Virus record (IMG/VR): IMGVR_UViG_3300021962_005923
Coordinates: 1-40,266 of that record
Reading direction: 5' to 3' (one strand)
DNA: 40,266 nt
Origin: a virus
Of this stretch, positions 1 through 9,700 are shown piece by piece. Numbering within the stretch: position 1 is the first letter of the stretch; the number at the start of each line of letters is the position of its first letter. Below the pieces are notes generated by a model. That model had not been told where the DNA came from, made no database searches, and saw nothing but the letters and a program-made list of their open reading frames with translations. Position numbers and translations under genes: made by a program.

Positions 1-3000
1 CCGCCGCCACCTCCATCTCTACTTCCACCAGCATCATTTCTATTTTGACCAGTTCTACCAGATTGAAGAACACTTCCATTACCATTATAAGGGGTGAAAG
101 ATAATGTAGATTGATTTGTATAATATGATGACGAATTAATGCTTGAAGATGCCCAACTAGTTCCTGCATCTGCTCCAGGATAAATGGTTGATTGTGATCC
201 TCCGTGGTGACCTCCACCACCACCGCCACCGCCGCCGCCTAGAATAACTAAAATATCGCCTTTAGCTAAACCAGCAGGATTGGCGCCAGATCCTAAAGTA
301 TCAATGTATATGAAGGTTGTTCCACCTCCACCTCCACCAGATCCAGAACACCCATTACTACCAGAACTTCCGCCATTTCCACCACCGAATCCAGTTCCGC
401 CAGAGTTACCTCCAGTTCCTCCTGTAGCATTTGATGAACATCCACTTCCACCGCCACCGCCATTACCAACTTTAATTCCTATAGTTGTCCCTGGAGGTAT
501 ATTAATGATAGTACCAGAAGCTGAACCTCCAGATCCACCTGGAGCTCCCTGATTACTATCTCTTCCGCCACCACCACCAGCACCTGAAGATATGTTATAA
601 GTAAATCCTGTGACGTTAGATGGCAGAGTAAATGTTCCTCCAGGATTAGTAAAATTAGCATCTCCTGTTGTAGGACCACCAGATCCACCACCACCAGCAG
701 GAGGTGTATAAACTACATTATTCGCTTCAAATGCTATTCCATGTTGATGCTGTCTTCCGCGTGGACTAACAAAGGCTGGACCATCATAAACATTACCACC
801 TTCATCATAATTTATTCTTGCTTGACTACTGCCACCTATACTTCCTTTAGGATTATCAATAGCCGCTATAGAATTTACAAGATGTGAATGAACTGGTACA
901 CCAAATGATCTAGGACTCATGCCAGTGCCAGTTGCAACACTCCATGTAAAATTACCTCTAAAAGTATTGGATACTGTATTTTGACAATTTTCCCATCCTT
1001 CAGTTCTATTTACACCAATAGTAAAAGTATCAGAAGAAATTCCATCACCAGTTCCTTCTCCAGGAGATCCTGGTGGTAATTGTGGCAACTTTTCAAAATT
1101 ATAAACACCACCCATAGATCCAACTTCAGTAATAGATCCACCTGATGTAGAATTCGGTGCATATTCTGGTATCACTGATGGAGAAGAACGATTATTATCA
1201 ACATTACCAAGACCCATTAATTTCATTGCATATGGACATGGTAACCTGAATGTATCATTCGCATTATACGATGGATAAATTCCAGTGATTGTTCCACCAT
1301 AGGTTGTTCCGATAATTCTAGCCAATTCAGGAAAATCTCTTGCTTTTAAAATTTGACCACGCATTTCAATAAAACCAGGAAATCTATCATTAGATCCATA
1401 TGGTGCAGTGACTGCCGATACACCAGCAGCTGGAGAACCAGACAAAGTTTGACCAGTTACAGCTACTTTCCAACTTGTAATATCATCTGTATTTGCAGAA
1501 GCATCATATACATATCCTGCTGGTTTTGGAACACAAATAACAGTGCCAATAGCAGCACCAACTTTTTGACGTTGCTTAGAATAAAATGGAATATTTGGGA
1601 CTGCATTAGATACAACCAATGTTATTTCTTGTGTTGGTGTTGGTGTTCCAGCTGGAGTGATTGGTTGAATAAAATTTGTAAGATTTCGATTGTATTGATA
1701 AGTAGTAACTTGATTCAAGGTTACCATACAACGAAATCTTGCATTATTAAGTGCAGATGTAACATTATTACCCAAAATAGTATATGAAGGATTAGTTTCT
1801 CCAGAAATATTTACCCATGTTCCAGAAGAAAACCTCTGCCACTGGTATGAGGGATCATCATCACCAGTATAACTTGGATTTATATCAAATGTTACTTCCT
1901 GCCCACTTGGTATGGTTTTAGTAGCAGCGTCTGCAAAATAATAAAATCTTCTATCAACATTAATAGTGCATTCATTGCTATAAACTATTCCTGGAACATC
2001 AGGAGTTGAAATAGCACATCTTATCACAGATCCACTATTTACAGTTCTAGAAAAAGGATTTAAATTGTAAACTTGGAAAGTAGATGATGTTTGATTGTAT
2101 CCAGGAGGAGCAGTGCTAAAAGTAGAATCATTCGGTCCTTTTATCTGCCATTGATAAGTAGGTATTGTACCTGTACTTGCAGTAGCAGCTATCCTAAAAA
2201 CAGTAGTTGTATTATTTTCTAAAATTGTAGTACTGGTAGGTATATTAGTAGTTATGGTAATATTTACAGCTACTACTCTCAATCTAGATGCATTACTTTG
2301 AGACACAACTTCTCCAGCACTAATTACTTTACATCTATAAAAACCAGCCGCGGATGGTTGTATGTTGGTGAGAGATAAAGTAGAACTATTAGCTCCAGAT
2401 ATATCTGTCCAAGAGGTAGAAGTTACAGAACTTGTTGTTGGATTATATTGCCATTGATAATATGGCGAACGCAAACTTAAAGAATTCGCAGTAATTGTCC
2501 ATTCAGCAGTATTGTATTGAAAAACAGTAAGATCATTTAATGAATTAATTTGGAAGAAAGAATCATTCAAAAATCCCAATAAAGATGATAACGTAGTAAC
2601 AGACGACAAAGAATCTGGAACATTAATAACACATCTAAAATATCTTCTTACTATAGATCCGACTACTGGATTGATATTGAGTGCTGCAGTTGTTGCACCA
2701 GAATACTTAGGTGCTTTACTTGCAGTAATAGTTCCTGGAGCTGGCGATACAGATGGAATGCTATACATTCTATACTGAAAAGAAGTCGTTGTTAATCCAG
2801 TAGATAATACTACAAAACTTCCATTATATTCAGAAGATGTTGATCCTTCTATATAGATTCTATCTCCAGACACAAATCCATGAGCAGAAGCACATGTAAC
2901 TGTTGCAATATAATTTGTCCTAGTGATACTAGATACAGATAAAGGAACTGTATTACTAATATTAAACCAGTTAGTATTGTTTGAACTTTCTTGCCATTGG

Positions 3001-4682
3001 TATGATATGTTAGTACCGCTAGATGGCGATGCAAGAACAGCAAATGTAGCTGGAGCATTTACATAAACATCTGTAGAAACTGGTGTAGCATCTACATATG
3101 CTGTCCTATAAACATTTAAAGTAGCAACTGCGCTATAAGAAGTGGTAAAAACACCGTTTCCTGTTGGATATGTACAAGCTAATCTATATTGCGCTTGATG
3201 ATCTAAATCTCTTCTTACTGGTGGTGTAGTGTAATCATAGACTCCAGGATTATTTGGGTTTAAACTACCGCCAGAAGTTGCCGTAGTTCCAGATGTTACT
3301 TTTGCAACTCCAACATCATTAAATGTAGTGTTTCCTGGATTTTTTCTTTGCCATTGTAATGTAATTGGAGATCCTTGAAGTCCATTTGGAGCATTCAAAT
3401 CAACAGATGCACTAAATGTTGCTGTTTGTATTGCTTCGGGATAGTTAGTTCTATCCGCAATATTACCATATTTATCTTCAATGACAAATTGATCTACAGG
3501 ATTTTCAAATAATCCAGTTGCAGATTGAGTTATATTTACAAAAGCAGTGTCAGATATTAATTCAGTTTCTCCCGAAGATCCACTAATTACTACTCTGAAC
3601 CCATATCTACTAGTTGCTGTATTGCGAATAACTAATCTATCTAATTCTAATATTGGAGTAATTGGATTTGTTCCACTCAACATTTGAAACAAAACTTGTT
3701 CACCCCCACTAAATATGGGATTGTTCAATGGTAAAGGTAAATATGAAATACCTTCATCTAAAGTATAATACCATCTATAAGTAAGTGCCGAAGAAGCAGT
3801 AGAGAACGCAATTACACTAAAAGTAGCTCTACCACTTCCAGTTATTGAAGAATTATAAGATACAACAGCAGATGTAGTATCTGGAGATATTCCTGGTTGT
3901 TTGGTTATTAAAATTTGAGGATTGACTGTTATAGTAGAAGAATCGCTCGGTAAAGGACTATTCTGAGCTGTTACTCCATCTTTTGTATAAGATATTAAAC
4001 ATCTATATCGATAATTGTTGATTGAAAATCCGATATTAGTAAATTGTAGTTGAGATTGTTTATAATAAGTTTCTGGACTTGTTCCATATGCATTGAGAGT
4101 AGTAGTAACTAACGCATTTGACGTTGATGTATGAGTCAACCATGTATTTCCATTATCAGTACTATACTGCCAAGTCATAACCAATTCAGTATCGATATTT
4201 GCTGAATTAGTATTAGAAAATTGAGAAAGATTACTGGAGATCGTAGCATCAACACGTAAAGTTAAAGAAGCACCAGTAGAAACAATATAAGATGGATCAT
4301 TATAATCAATTATTGTAATTGTTGGTTGTTGCAATACTGTTACTGTTTTAGAAAATCCCAATTCATTACTTAGAATAGTTTCTAAAGATCCTCCAGGACC
4401 AGAATTAGCACTTAATTGAACTCTAACTAAAGATCCATTTTGTGTAATTGACCAGTTAGTTACCGTAATAGAACTAAGTCCATTATTAGGCAAATCAAAC
4501 CACGTAACTCCACCATTTGAACTTACTTGCCATAAGTAAGAAATAGCTGCTGTACTTCCTCCTGGTTGAGTAGCATTAGCGACAACAGTAAATGTTAATG
4601 ATCCACCAGTAAAAACCTGAGGTGTAGAAGTAGTTGGATCTGTCTGACCACTGGTGTTGAGAGACGTAATGTTAATTGCCAT
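1..4682 (-). CDS. Giant Ig-repeat tail adhesin with collar domain and glycine-rich tip (3' end cut by window)
   Basis: The frame is open from the ATG at 4680-4682 to the window edge: 1560 residues with no stop seen. The start has a good AGAGAA ribosome site. Eight Ig-like units can be counted by a W-Q pattern (YQWQ, LQWQ, MTWQ, YRWY) near residues 49, 169, 302, 443, 562, 742, 845 and 945. Many are followed by a Y/F-R-C strand. A tail-collar domain lies at about 1100-1170 (MRGQILKARDFPELARIIG, then TYGG). HSH and HQH motifs follow, of the metal-binding kind seen in T4 gp12-type fibres. From about residue 1385 the chain is dominated by glycine, including ten glycines in a row, as in receptor-contacting tips of T-even gp38-type adhesins. 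The inferred role is receptor binding at the distal fibre or baseplate. It is first transcribed of nothing here: it lies last in the minus-strand fibre block, 12 bases after the next gene's stop. The missing C-terminus lies upstream of base 1. Confidence 0.8.
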   Translation of the reverse strand, partial: MAINITSLNTSGQTDPTTSTPQVFTGGSLTFTVVANATQPGGSTAAISYLWQVSSNGGVTWFDLPNNGLSSITVTNWSITQNGSLVRVQLSANSGPGGSLETILSNELGFSKTVTVLQQPTITIIDYNDPSYIVSTGASLTLRVDATISSNLSQFSNTNSANIDTELVMTWQYSTDNGNTWLTHTSTSNALVTTTLNAYGTSPETYYKQSQLQFTNIGFSINNYRYRCLISYTKDGVTAQNSPLPSDSSTITVNPQILITKQPGISPDTTSAVVSYNSSITGSGRATFSVIAFSTASSALTYRWYYTLDEGISYLPLPLNNPIFSGGEQVLFQMLSGTNPITPILELDRLVIRNTATSRYGFRVVISGSSGETELISDTAFVNITQSATGLFENPVDQFVIEDKYGNIADRTNYPEAIQTATFSASVDLNAPNGLQGSPITLQWQRKNPGNTTFNDVGVAKVTSGTTATSGGSLNPNNPGVYDYTTPPVRRDLDHQAQYRLACTYPTGNGVFTTSYSAVATLNVYRTAYVDATPVSTDVYVNAPATFAVLASPSSGTNISYQWQESSNNTNWFNISNTVPLSVSSITRTNYIATVTCASAHGFVSGDRIYIEGSTSSEYNGSFVVLSTGLTTTSFQYRMYSIPSVSPAPGTITASKAPKYSGATTAALNINPVVGSIVRRYFRCVINVPDSLSSVTTLSSLLGFLNDSFFQINSLNDLTVFQYNTAEWTITANSLSLRSPYYQWQYNPTTSSVTSTSWTDISGANSSTLSLTNIQPSAAGFYRCKVISAGEVVSQSNASRLRVVAVNITITTNIPTSTTILENNTTTVFRIAATASTGTIPTYQWQIKGPNDSTFSTAPPGYNQTSSTFQVYNLNPFSRTVNSGSVIRCAISTPDVPGIVYSNECTINVDRRFYYFADAATKTIPSGQEVTFDINPSYTGDDDPSYQWQRFSSGTWVNISGETNPSYTILGNNVTSALNNARFRCMVTLNQVTTYQYNRNLTNFIQPITPAGTPTPTQEITLVVSNAVPNIPFYSKQRQKVGAAIGTVICVPKPAGYVYDASANTDDITSWKVAVTGQTLSGSPAAGVSAVTAPYGSNDRFPGFIEMRGQILKARDFPELARIIGTTYGGTITGIYPSYNANDTFRLPCPYAMKLMGLGNVDNNRSSPSVIPEYAPNSTSGGSITEVGSMGGVYNFEKLPQLPPGSPGEGTGDGISSDTFTIGVNRTEGWENCQNTVSNTFRGNFTWSVATGTGMSPRSFGVPVHSHLVNSIAAIDNPKGSIGGSSQARINYDEGGNVYDGPAFVSPRGRQHQHGIAFEANNVVYTPPAGGGGSGGPTTGDANFTNPGGTFTLPSNVTGFTYNISSGAGGGGGRDSNQGAPGGSGGSASGTIINIPPGTTIGIKVGNGGGGGSGCSSNATGGTGGNSGGTGFGGGNGGSSGSNGCSGSGGGGGGTTFIYIDTLGSGANPAGLAKGDILVILGGGGGGGGGGHHGGSQSTIYPGADAGTSWASSSINSSSYYTNQSTLSFTPYNGNGSVLQSGRTGQNRNDAGGSRDGGGG

Positions 4683-4694
4683 TATTTTTTCTCT

Positions 4695-5633
4695 TTAAAA
4701 TTTAATTAAATATTCACATAATATAAATTTTGGAGTAATATAATCTAATTTAAATGTTGTATCAGTATTTAATCTCACTGTAGTAATTAATCCATCTGCA
4801 GGTATCAATGTTCTTTGCATAGAAGCAGTTCCATATTGAGTTCCATTTCCTCTAGTTACTGCTGGGTATAAACCACTATGACTATGTTCTGTACCAGCTT
4901 CGGTTCCAACTTCACTTAATGAGTTACTAACCCAAGCAAGTCCACTCGGAAGAGTTTCTCCACCACCAGGAGGATCAGTATTAGCACCATTGCAAAATAG
5001 ACGACGAGTTGGGACATCTCGAACATACATACTTGCACTACCTATCGATTGACCCGTTGGTATACTGGTCATATGACCATGAGCTAACATTTGATTTTCA
5101 TATACTGCAGAAGTATTTGTAGAAGATCTTGCTCTGACAGAAATACTTCCAGATATGGGAATATTAGTTTCTGGTTGAGCAAAACTTCCAGTATATGTAA
5201 AAGACACTAAATTATTTTGAGCAATACTAGATAATGAAACTTCTACTCCTGCCCTGTAAATTGTAGCATTTGTTGCTGGATTTACTGTAGTATTGTTTAT
5301 ATAACCACCAGGAGTACCAGAAGCAGTTATATATTTACTTCCTAAATCTGGTAATTGAATCTGACCACCTGCTTGTGTTGTTTGATTTCTTTCCGACAAA
5401 GTTGTTCCTTCTTTTCTGTAAATACTACTCTGACCAACACCCAAAATCGTTGCTAGATTTGGATATTGATCTGCACTCAAAATTTGACCTTTACATTTCA
5501 AATAACCAGCAGGAATATAATCAAAAAATTCTTGATCTAAAGGACTATCTGTAGAAATTGTTCTGAAGAATGGAAAGATACATCCAACATATCCTCCATA
5601 TTTTCCTTTTTGGAATGCGTAAGTAGTTGCCAT
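4695..5633 (-). CDS. Tail-collar domain virion protein
   Basis: A 312-residue protein. Its N-terminal third has the phage tail-collar pattern: AGYLKCKGQILSADQYPNLA at about residues 42-61, then ILGVG, and later a LPDLGSKY strand. The rest is Ser/Thr/Gly/Asn-rich beta-type sequence with HGH (about 185) and HSH (about 250) motifs, typical of trimeric short-fibre proteins of the T4 gp12 kind. No enzyme motif is seen. It sits between the giant adhesin and another collar protein, with 1-12 base gaps, so the three are surely co-transcribed late. The likely role is a short tail fibre or fibre tip attached to the baseplate. The exact T4 equivalent cannot be assigned by reading alone. Confidence 0.75.
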   Translation of the reverse strand: MATTYAFQKGKYGGYVGCIFPFFRTISTDSPLDQEFFDYIPAGYLKCKGQILSADQYPNLATILGVGQSSIYRKEGTTLSERNQTTQAGGQIQLPDLGSKYITASGTPGGYINNTTVNPATNATIYRAGVEVSLSSIAQNNLVSFTYTGSFAQPETNIPISGSISVRARSSTNTSAVYENQMLAHGHMTSIPTGQSIGSASMYVRDVPTRRLFCNGANTDPPGGGETLPSGLAWVSNSLSEVGTEAGTEHSHSGLYPAVTRGNGTQYGTASMQRTLIPADGLITTVRLNTDTTFKLDYITPKFILCEYLIKF

Positions 5634-5634
5634 T

Positions 5635-6738
5635 TTAAAACGCTCTGATAATGAACAACATAGCTACGGATGGTGTAGTGCTAGTCATATTTATTGTAGC
5701 TGCATTACGACCAGCAGTATTATCAATTGCAACATCGTTTACCGATATTGTATCCAAAGTGAAATTAGCTTGTGCAACTAATCTACTATCAAAAGCAACC
5801 TGTTGTGTACCATGATTATGACCTATAACAGAACTAAAAGTTAATATTGGTCCATTCAAACTAGTTTGAAATTTTCTAGATCCACCTGATGCAGACAACA
5901 TATCACCACCAGAACATCCGTTTCCATCAGCTTCCTGTGTAGTTCCAACATTTCCACCACCACATTTATAGTGTTGGTTAGTTTCTGCCCATTTTACATA
6001 ACCATTTGCATATTGTCCATTTGTACATTGCAACGAACCTTGACAAGATCCACCCCATCTACGTTCACAATTCCCCTGACCACCAGCTTGCCTATGTCCA
6101 ATAGAAGTCGCTGATTCAACTGGATGTCCATGTTCAGGCCAATGCCCATCTCCTAATTTTCTATCTAAAACATTATAGGAAGTAGCGTATGTTCCCGTAG
6201 AAAGAGATATTCCAGAAACGGTAGATGTTAATCCAGATCCCAATGTTGCTCTAACTCCAACCAAATCCATAGTAGAAGCGGGGGGAGAAGTGTTATTTAC
6301 ACTACCAGTATCGCCCCCAACACCAGGAGTAGAACTACCATCACCTATTTGATTCCAATATAAATCTGTAGTTTGCGTAGATGATAAATTTGGACACCAT
6401 GGAGAAACACTCAATCCTTGCATAGGATGATTATTAGATCCACTTGGATATGTTGATGCAGTACTTTTTAAATATTGATAATGACCTTGAAATATATCAA
6501 CAATTCCTCTATTATTTAATGATGGTATTGCAAAAGTAGATCCAGCAGTTCCTCCATATGTATTTCCTATACATTGATATAATAAAGGATATTGTGCTAC
6601 GTTCAAATTACTACCAGTACAAGGTATCCATCCTTTAGGAACAATATCAGGAGTTCCTGAAAATGGAATAATTGTTCCAATAGGAAATCCTCGCATGGAT
6701 TTCTTTTTATTATAGCTACAAGCGTCTGCGTATGCCAT
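5635..6738 (-). CDS. Tail-collar domain virion protein with cysteine-rich insert
   Basis: A 367-residue protein. It opens with a clear collar domain: FPIGTIIPFSGTPDIVPKGW near residues 18-37, then YPLLYQCIGNTYGG near 50-63 and a FAIPSLNNRG strand. A Gly/Cys-rich stretch follows at about 215-275 with around six cysteines (GNCERRWGGSCQGSLQCTNG and YKCGGGN), which is unusual for a phage fibre and may bind metal or form disulfides outside the cell. HGH and HNH motifs flank it. The start has a strong GGAG ribosome site. It lies 4 bases after the giant 3733-residue gene and 1 base before the next collar gene. The likely role is a short tail fibre or adhesin subunit. Confidence 0.75.
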   Translation of the reverse strand: MAYADACSYNKKKSMRGFPIGTIIPFSGTPDIVPKGWIPCTGSNLNVAQYPLLYQCIGNTYGGTAGSTFAIPSLNNRGIVDIFQGHYQYLKSTASTYPSGSNNHPMQGLSVSPWCPNLSSTQTTDLYWNQIGDGSSTPGVGGDTGSVNNTSPPASTMDLVGVRATLGSGLTSTVSGISLSTGTYATSYNVLDRKLGDGHWPEHGHPVESATSIGHRQAGGQGNCERRWGGSCQGSLQCTNGQYANGYVKWAETNQHYKCGGGNVGTTQEADGNGCSGGDMLSASGGSRKFQTSLNGPILTFSSVIGHNHGTQQVAFDSRLVAQANFTLDTISVNDVAIDNTAGRNAATINMTSTTPSVAMLFIIRAF

Positions 6739-6742
6739 TTTT

Positions 6743-9700
6743 TTAAATCTCCATCAACCACCAACCTCTATTGGTATCGGGAATTCCATTTCCATCAGAA
6801 TCAGTGATACCAACGAAAATTAAGGCAAAACCAGCATTAGGAGTATTGACAATTAATTCACCTCCAGCATAACCACCAGATCCAGATGTAGATCCCTGTA
6901 GTGCTACTCCAACTGGAGCTCTCACCTTCAGCGAAACATTATAATTTAAACTACCTTGTACATCAACGAAACGAATAACATCACCAGTTTGAGGAGTAGT
7001 ATCTCCTGTACCACCACCACCAGGAAGAGTTAAAATTAAATCTGCAGTTGGTCTCACCAAATACTGAGAATTTGGTTCCAATGGACCAGCAGTTCCACTA
7101 GTATTATTAATCATAATTGTTCTTCTTCCTCCATTCACCCCATAGAAATTATTTCTACCAAAAGCATCTATGGAAGCGTCTTGCTTAATCTTAAATGGTT
7201 TGTTACCACTTACACCTAAATTAGTTACCTGTAAACTTACTACACCAGCGGAAGGAGAAGAAGATGATAATCCATTTATTGTAAGATGTCTACCGATATA
7301 AGTTGTGCCTGTTTGAGCATCAACTGTGAATGTATCTGCTCCAGCAAGTCCATTCTTGATTGTTACATCATCTCCAATTGTTAAAGTTCCAGCTACTTTA
7401 CTATTTCCCGTCGAACCAAGAACTTCAAATGCTATATCTACAGCACCATCAATTTTGGTCTTATCAAATGTTCCAGATGTAAAGAATGCATCTTTAAAGA
7501 TCTGTAAATTAGCCCCATTGTATAACCTAGTATTTCCAGAAGCACTTTCAACATAAAGTCTAGGCGAAGATCCATTTGTAATAACAAAATACTGTTTATC
7601 TGGAACTGAAGTAGAACTATTTCCACTCAATTCAATAGAATTATGAACTTTTAAGTTACCACCACCAGTGCTTGTCAATGATGTAGAAGTTCCAGTAGCG
7701 ACGCTGGAATCAGTACCAATCGTAACATCACCAAGAGCAAACGTGTCACCTGATGTAGTAGTTACCTTGAAGGTAAGAACTTTTTGTACTCCAGTTCCTC
7801 CATTATTGATTTCAAATGTTTGAGCATCATCTGGATTAATCGCCGCAACTTTAACAAATTCATCGGAACTAGTTCCTTTATCTAATCTTAATAAATCATC
7901 TACAGCAAATGTGCCACTAAATTCAGATATTTGAATAGTTGTATCTGAAGTTCCCGCAGCAGCGTCAATAAATGAGGCATTCTCATTTTTAATTAATTTT
8001 ACAATTCTTGCACCATCGCCATGAGCAACTGCTGCAGTACCATCTTGAGCTCTAGCAATTTCTACAGTGTATGGATAATTTAAACTTGGAAGATTGGTAG
8101 TTTTAACAATTTCTGTTCCAATTAAGAAAAGTTCGTTAATACCAATACCATTTGGATTATTGACAGGAAGAATTGTTGCAGTAGATGTTAAATATCCACC
8201 CCCAGAAATATCAACTTCGGTTTGTTCCAATCTGATAGAAGCAGATCCTGGTCCAGATGTGCCAGAATTTAAATTAATTACAATTGGATTGCCACCAGAA
8301 GTTGTAGAAATTGTAAATCCAGCAGTATCAGATTCTACAACATAATAAGTAGTATTAAGATTTACACTACTTGAGGAAAGATTGCCAAGAGTTACAAATT
8401 TAACTTTATTTCCTGGTACAAAGTAATTATTGGAAACTAATAATTTAGTAGAATTTACTGGTTGAGTCACTCCAACAACTGCAGTAATACTTAATGCAGA
8501 AGCAATATTTAATACGCGGGCATAATAATCAATATTTAAATTATTGAGTCCTCCAGTAGCATGTATAGCACCAATATTTGGTCTAATTACAGTACCAGTA
8601 GCAGGTGTTCCCGATGCAACATTTCCAGATGTTACTGTTGTATATGTAAAAGATGTTGTAGTAGGAATAGTTAATACTGATGTTGAACCAATAGTATTAA
8701 ATGTTTCATTACTACATGCAATTTCTACTTGTTCTGATTGAGTGAGTCCATGTGGAGAAGTAGTGGTAATTGTAGCAGTAGTACCAGTTCTAGAAATAGA
8801 AGCAATGCGTATTGTTCCTAATACGTTTCTAGAGATGCCAATATTGCCATTTCTAAAACCACCATTTTGCTCAATATCACTTTCAAATATAGCTTTATTA
8901 TTTACTCTGAGACCATTTCTCAGTGTAGTTGTTCCAGCAACACCACCAATTTCAACTGTTCCTGCAGTAGGGGCAATTCTAATGGTGTTGAGATTGGTTG
9001 GGAACATGGTGAACACACCTGTTGGTGTTGTTGCAAACATCTGAGTTCCCTTAATTTCCAAAGTACCATCAAGAACTGTTTGATAGTTTTTAACTCTAAA
9101 AATACTCTGAGATTGATTTACAAATGCTCCACCAATTGTAATTAATGAAGAAGGTGGAGAATTAGGAGTGGTAGGATCAACTACATCATCTGCTATTCCT
9201 AAATTTACTACAGAATTATAAACATTTGTATGAGCATTTAAAGTTCCCGAAGCAGTTACTGCAGTACCAATATTAATAGTTTGTGATGCAGTAGCACTGT
9301 TAAACAGATTTGCAGTAGTTGCAAATGCACCAGCAGAAAATGTCAATGCATTTGATTGATTTGCAATATTGAACGCGGCATTTGTGGTAGTGATATCGCC
9401 ACCATTTACTTCAATATCAGATTCAAATTTAAAGTCGCCAGTAATTCTACCATTTCCACTAACAACAAATGTTCTATCGAGATTTGCATCATTAACATTA
9501 ATACCAATTCTGCCATTATTTGTAGTGGCAACTCGTAATGTTGCAGCGGTAGTAAGTGGATTTGCACTATCACCACCCACCAAGAAAGCAGCAGCTTGAT
9601 TAGTTTCTGTCTTAGTAGTTCCAGTCTCTGTGAGATAAGAAAGAATCTTCTTACCACTGATAAATCCAGTACCAACAACATCTAAGTTTGCTCTTGGAGT

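Noticed and set aside
280-552. Proline-rich open frame on the plus strand
   Set aside because: It is the reverse complement of the glycine-rich end of the adhesin; Gly codons read as Pro on the other strand.
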